The notes beneath the pieces are model-generated. The model was given only the letters and a program-made list of their open reading frames with translations. It was not told the DNA's origin and did not search any database. 7,869 nt of DNA from Candidatus Methanofastidiosia archaeon (GTDB taxonomy: Archaea > Methanobacteriota_B > Thermococci > Methanofastidiosales > NM3), in assembly GCA_020854925.1 (NCBI GenBank), contig JAHKLV010000155.1, positions 1 to 7,869 on the forward strand. Reading direction: 5' to 3'. Every line of letters starts with the position of its first letter. The stretch's first letter is position 1. Positions 7,206 through 7,869 of this stretch are shown here, piece after piece. The position numbers and the translations under genes are program-made.

Positions 7206-7565
7206 ATGACACGACTCATCGGATACTGCGGCGTTGCATGCGACCGATGTCCGGCATACCAAGCGACGCTGAAAGGGGACGAAGCGGCGCTGGAGGCCAT
7301 CGCCACCGAATGGTCGTCCGGAGACAGGGACCTCTCCCTTGCGGAGGTGCGATGCTACGGATGCCATGCGGGCGACGCCTACACCGCGGCCTTTTGCACC
7401 GAATGCGATGTCCGCCGATGTGCCGGAACACACGGATTTGGCACCTGCGCCGAGTGCAGGGACTATCCCTGTGCCAAGCTGGACGCACCGCATGAGGCAT
7501 CCCCCGAGGCGCGCAGGCTCCTTGACGACCTGCGGGGGAGGGGGCCTGCCGCCCCTAGTCCATGA
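7206..7565 (+). CDS. DUF3795 family cysteine-rich small protein
   Basis: A 119-residue protein with eleven cysteines. MTRLIGYCGVACDRCPAY is the usual opening of DUF3795 proteins (Cys8, Cys12, Cys15). Then come CYGCHAG (Cys50, Cys53), CTECDVRRCA (Cys64, Cys67, Cys72) and CAECRDYPC (Cys81 with Cys84, Cys89), the pattern of the family's predicted metal-binding core. The biochemical role of DUF3795 is unknown to me; zinc or an iron-sulfur centre is inferred only from cysteine spacing. No membrane segment or signal peptide is seen. In-frame starts at TTG 7188 and ATG 7194 exist, but 7206 is preferred because the conserved opening starts there and the TATA spacing fits. It is divergent from the aldo/keto reductase, sharing a 102-base promoter region, and its last 11 bases overlap the end of the MGMT-like remnant on the other strand. 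Confidence 0.82.
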   Translation: MTRLIGYCGVACDRCPAYQATLKGDEAALEAIATEWSSGDRDLSLAEVRCYGCHAGDAYTAAFCTECDVRRCAGTHGFGTCAECRDYPCAKLDAPHEASPEARRLLDDLRGRGPAAPSP

Positions 7566-7760
7566 GCGCCCGCTCGAAGTCCCTGACGCGGGGCCGCGAT
7601 TTTGTTCCCGCAACGATGGTGTGCCCCTCGGCCTCGACAGGCGCGGGATGACCGCGGTGCGAGCGTGCCACCGTTCGGCCATGGTGCCGTCAAGGGTGAC
7701 GACGGACGGAAGCCCCTTGTCATCAGGCACGTTTTCCTGCCACGTCTTCTTCCTGCCCAT
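7555..7760 (-). pseudogene. MGMT-like (DNA alkyltransferase-related) gene remnant with internal deletion and frame change
   Basis: From ATG 7760 the minus strand gives 39 residues (MGRKKTWQENVPDDKGLPSV, then VTLDGTMAERWHARTAVIP, to about 7644) that resemble the N-terminus of small MGMT-family proteins, usually about 150 residues, from memory. Directly after it, but in a different frame, comes PVEAEGHTIVAGTK and then RVRDFERALMD with a TAG stop at 7555-7557 (7558-7641), which resembles the C-terminus of the same family (EAEGHTIV... then a basic strand and DFE). The central 80-90 residues, which should hold the DNA-binding and reactive-site region, are absent. The product cannot be a working enzyme, and the first frame simply runs on into unrelated sequence. 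A TATA-like element about 27 bases upstream suggests that the promoter survives. Family assignment is from remembered sequence patterns only. Confidence 0.6.
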
Positions 7761-7780
7761 GCAATGCCGTAACCACCATA

Positions 7781-7791
7781 CGTTATGATAT
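7781..7791 (-). promoter_or_regulatory. Possible TATA element of the MGMT-like remnant
   Basis: On the minus strand ATATCATAACG has its centre about 26-27 bases before ATG 7760, matching the leaderless spacing elsewhere in the window. The sequence match is weak. Confidence 0.3.
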
Positions 7792-7817
7792 CCGAGCCTG
7801 CGCAACGATATGCACGG

Positions 7818-7836
7818 AATAAGGCACTATCTTATT
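7818..7836. repeat. Short inverted repeat AATAAG / CTTATT between divergent genes
   Basis: AATAAG at 7818-7823 and CTTATT at 7831-7836 form 6-bp arms around a 7-base spacer. Read outward from the arms, each strand shows a CTTATT TATA-like core, so this may be two facing promoter elements rather than a hairpin. Confidence 0.3.
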
Positions 7837-7839
7837 ATG
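7831..7839 (+). promoter_or_regulatory. Probable TATA element of the gene starting at 7861
   Basis: CTTATTATG has its centre about 27 bases before ATG 7861. A second candidate, TATAAAAAG at 7849-7857, is closer to consensus but would place transcription start beyond the ATG; if that one is used, the true start codon lies outside the window. Confidence 0.4.
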
Positions 7840-7860
7840 TCGACAGGGTATAAAAAGAGC

Positions 7861-7869
7861 ATGAACGAA
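7861..7869 (+). CDS. Possible start of a plus-strand gene, cut by the window edge
   Basis: ATG AAC GAA at the very end of the window could begin a protein (Met-Asn-Glu). The only support is the TATA-like element 27 bases upstream, in the same arrangement as the other genes here. No function can be proposed from three codons. Confidence 0.3.

Noticed and set aside
7104..7805. N-terminal extension of the aldo/keto reductase frame (a 619-residue read-through)
   Set aside because: The extension crosses the gene's own TATA box, the DUF3795 gene on the other strand and the N-terminal piece of the MGMT-like remnant; the aldo/keto reductase fold begins at ATG 7103. It is in frame by chance and could mislead a gene caller into a fusion.

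Overview
The window looks like chromosomal DNA of a GC-rich euryarchaeon, most likely a methanogen of the Methanomicrobiales. This is inferred from several signs. TrpA and TrpB have archaeal features. Genes off the trp cluster have archaeal TATA elements (such as TTATATA and TTTATAT) about 24-30 bases before their start codons. There is a methanogen-style receiver-PAS-PAS protein and an aldo/keto reductase with iron-sulfur motifs. Exact genus cannot be read from the sequence.

Bases 1-2230 (+) are the end of a tryptophan operon: the 3' half of trpF, then trpB and trpA. The genes are joined by 4-base stop/start overlaps (GTGA, ATGA), each start preceded by a GGAGG ribosome binding site. A new promoter at about 2264 opens a two-gene unit (+): an FAD-dependent phytoene-desaturase/amine-oxidase-like oxidoreductase (2298-3692) overlapping thiL, thiamine-monophosphate kinase (3679-4692).

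Bases 4665-7103 run on the minus strand. A response regulator with two PAS domains (4665-5813) meets thiL tail to tail with a 28-base overlap. An aldo/keto reductase with two C-terminal cysteine clusters (5946-7103) lies upstream of it, each gene with its own TATA-like element. The 132-base gap between them holds a perfect 7-bp inverted repeat.

Bases 7104-7869: a divergent promoter region serves the aldo/keto reductase (-) and a small DUF3795-type cysteine-rich protein (+, 7206-7565). A perfect 10-bp palindrome sits at the second promoter. Next, on the minus strand, is what appears to be the remnant of an MGMT-like (alkyltransferase-related) gene whose N- and C-terminal ends are joined in different frames with the middle missing (7555-7760). 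The window closes with a probable start of another + strand gene at 7861.

Most of the window is ordinary metabolism and signalling. I see no CRISPR array, insertion sequence, tRNA, rRNA or convincing new multi-gene system. The best items for follow-up are the internally deleted MGMT-like gene, the consistent leaderless promoter geometry, the palindrome at the DUF3795 promoter, the cysteine motif in the second PAS domain, and the unexplained coupling of the FAD enzyme with thiL.
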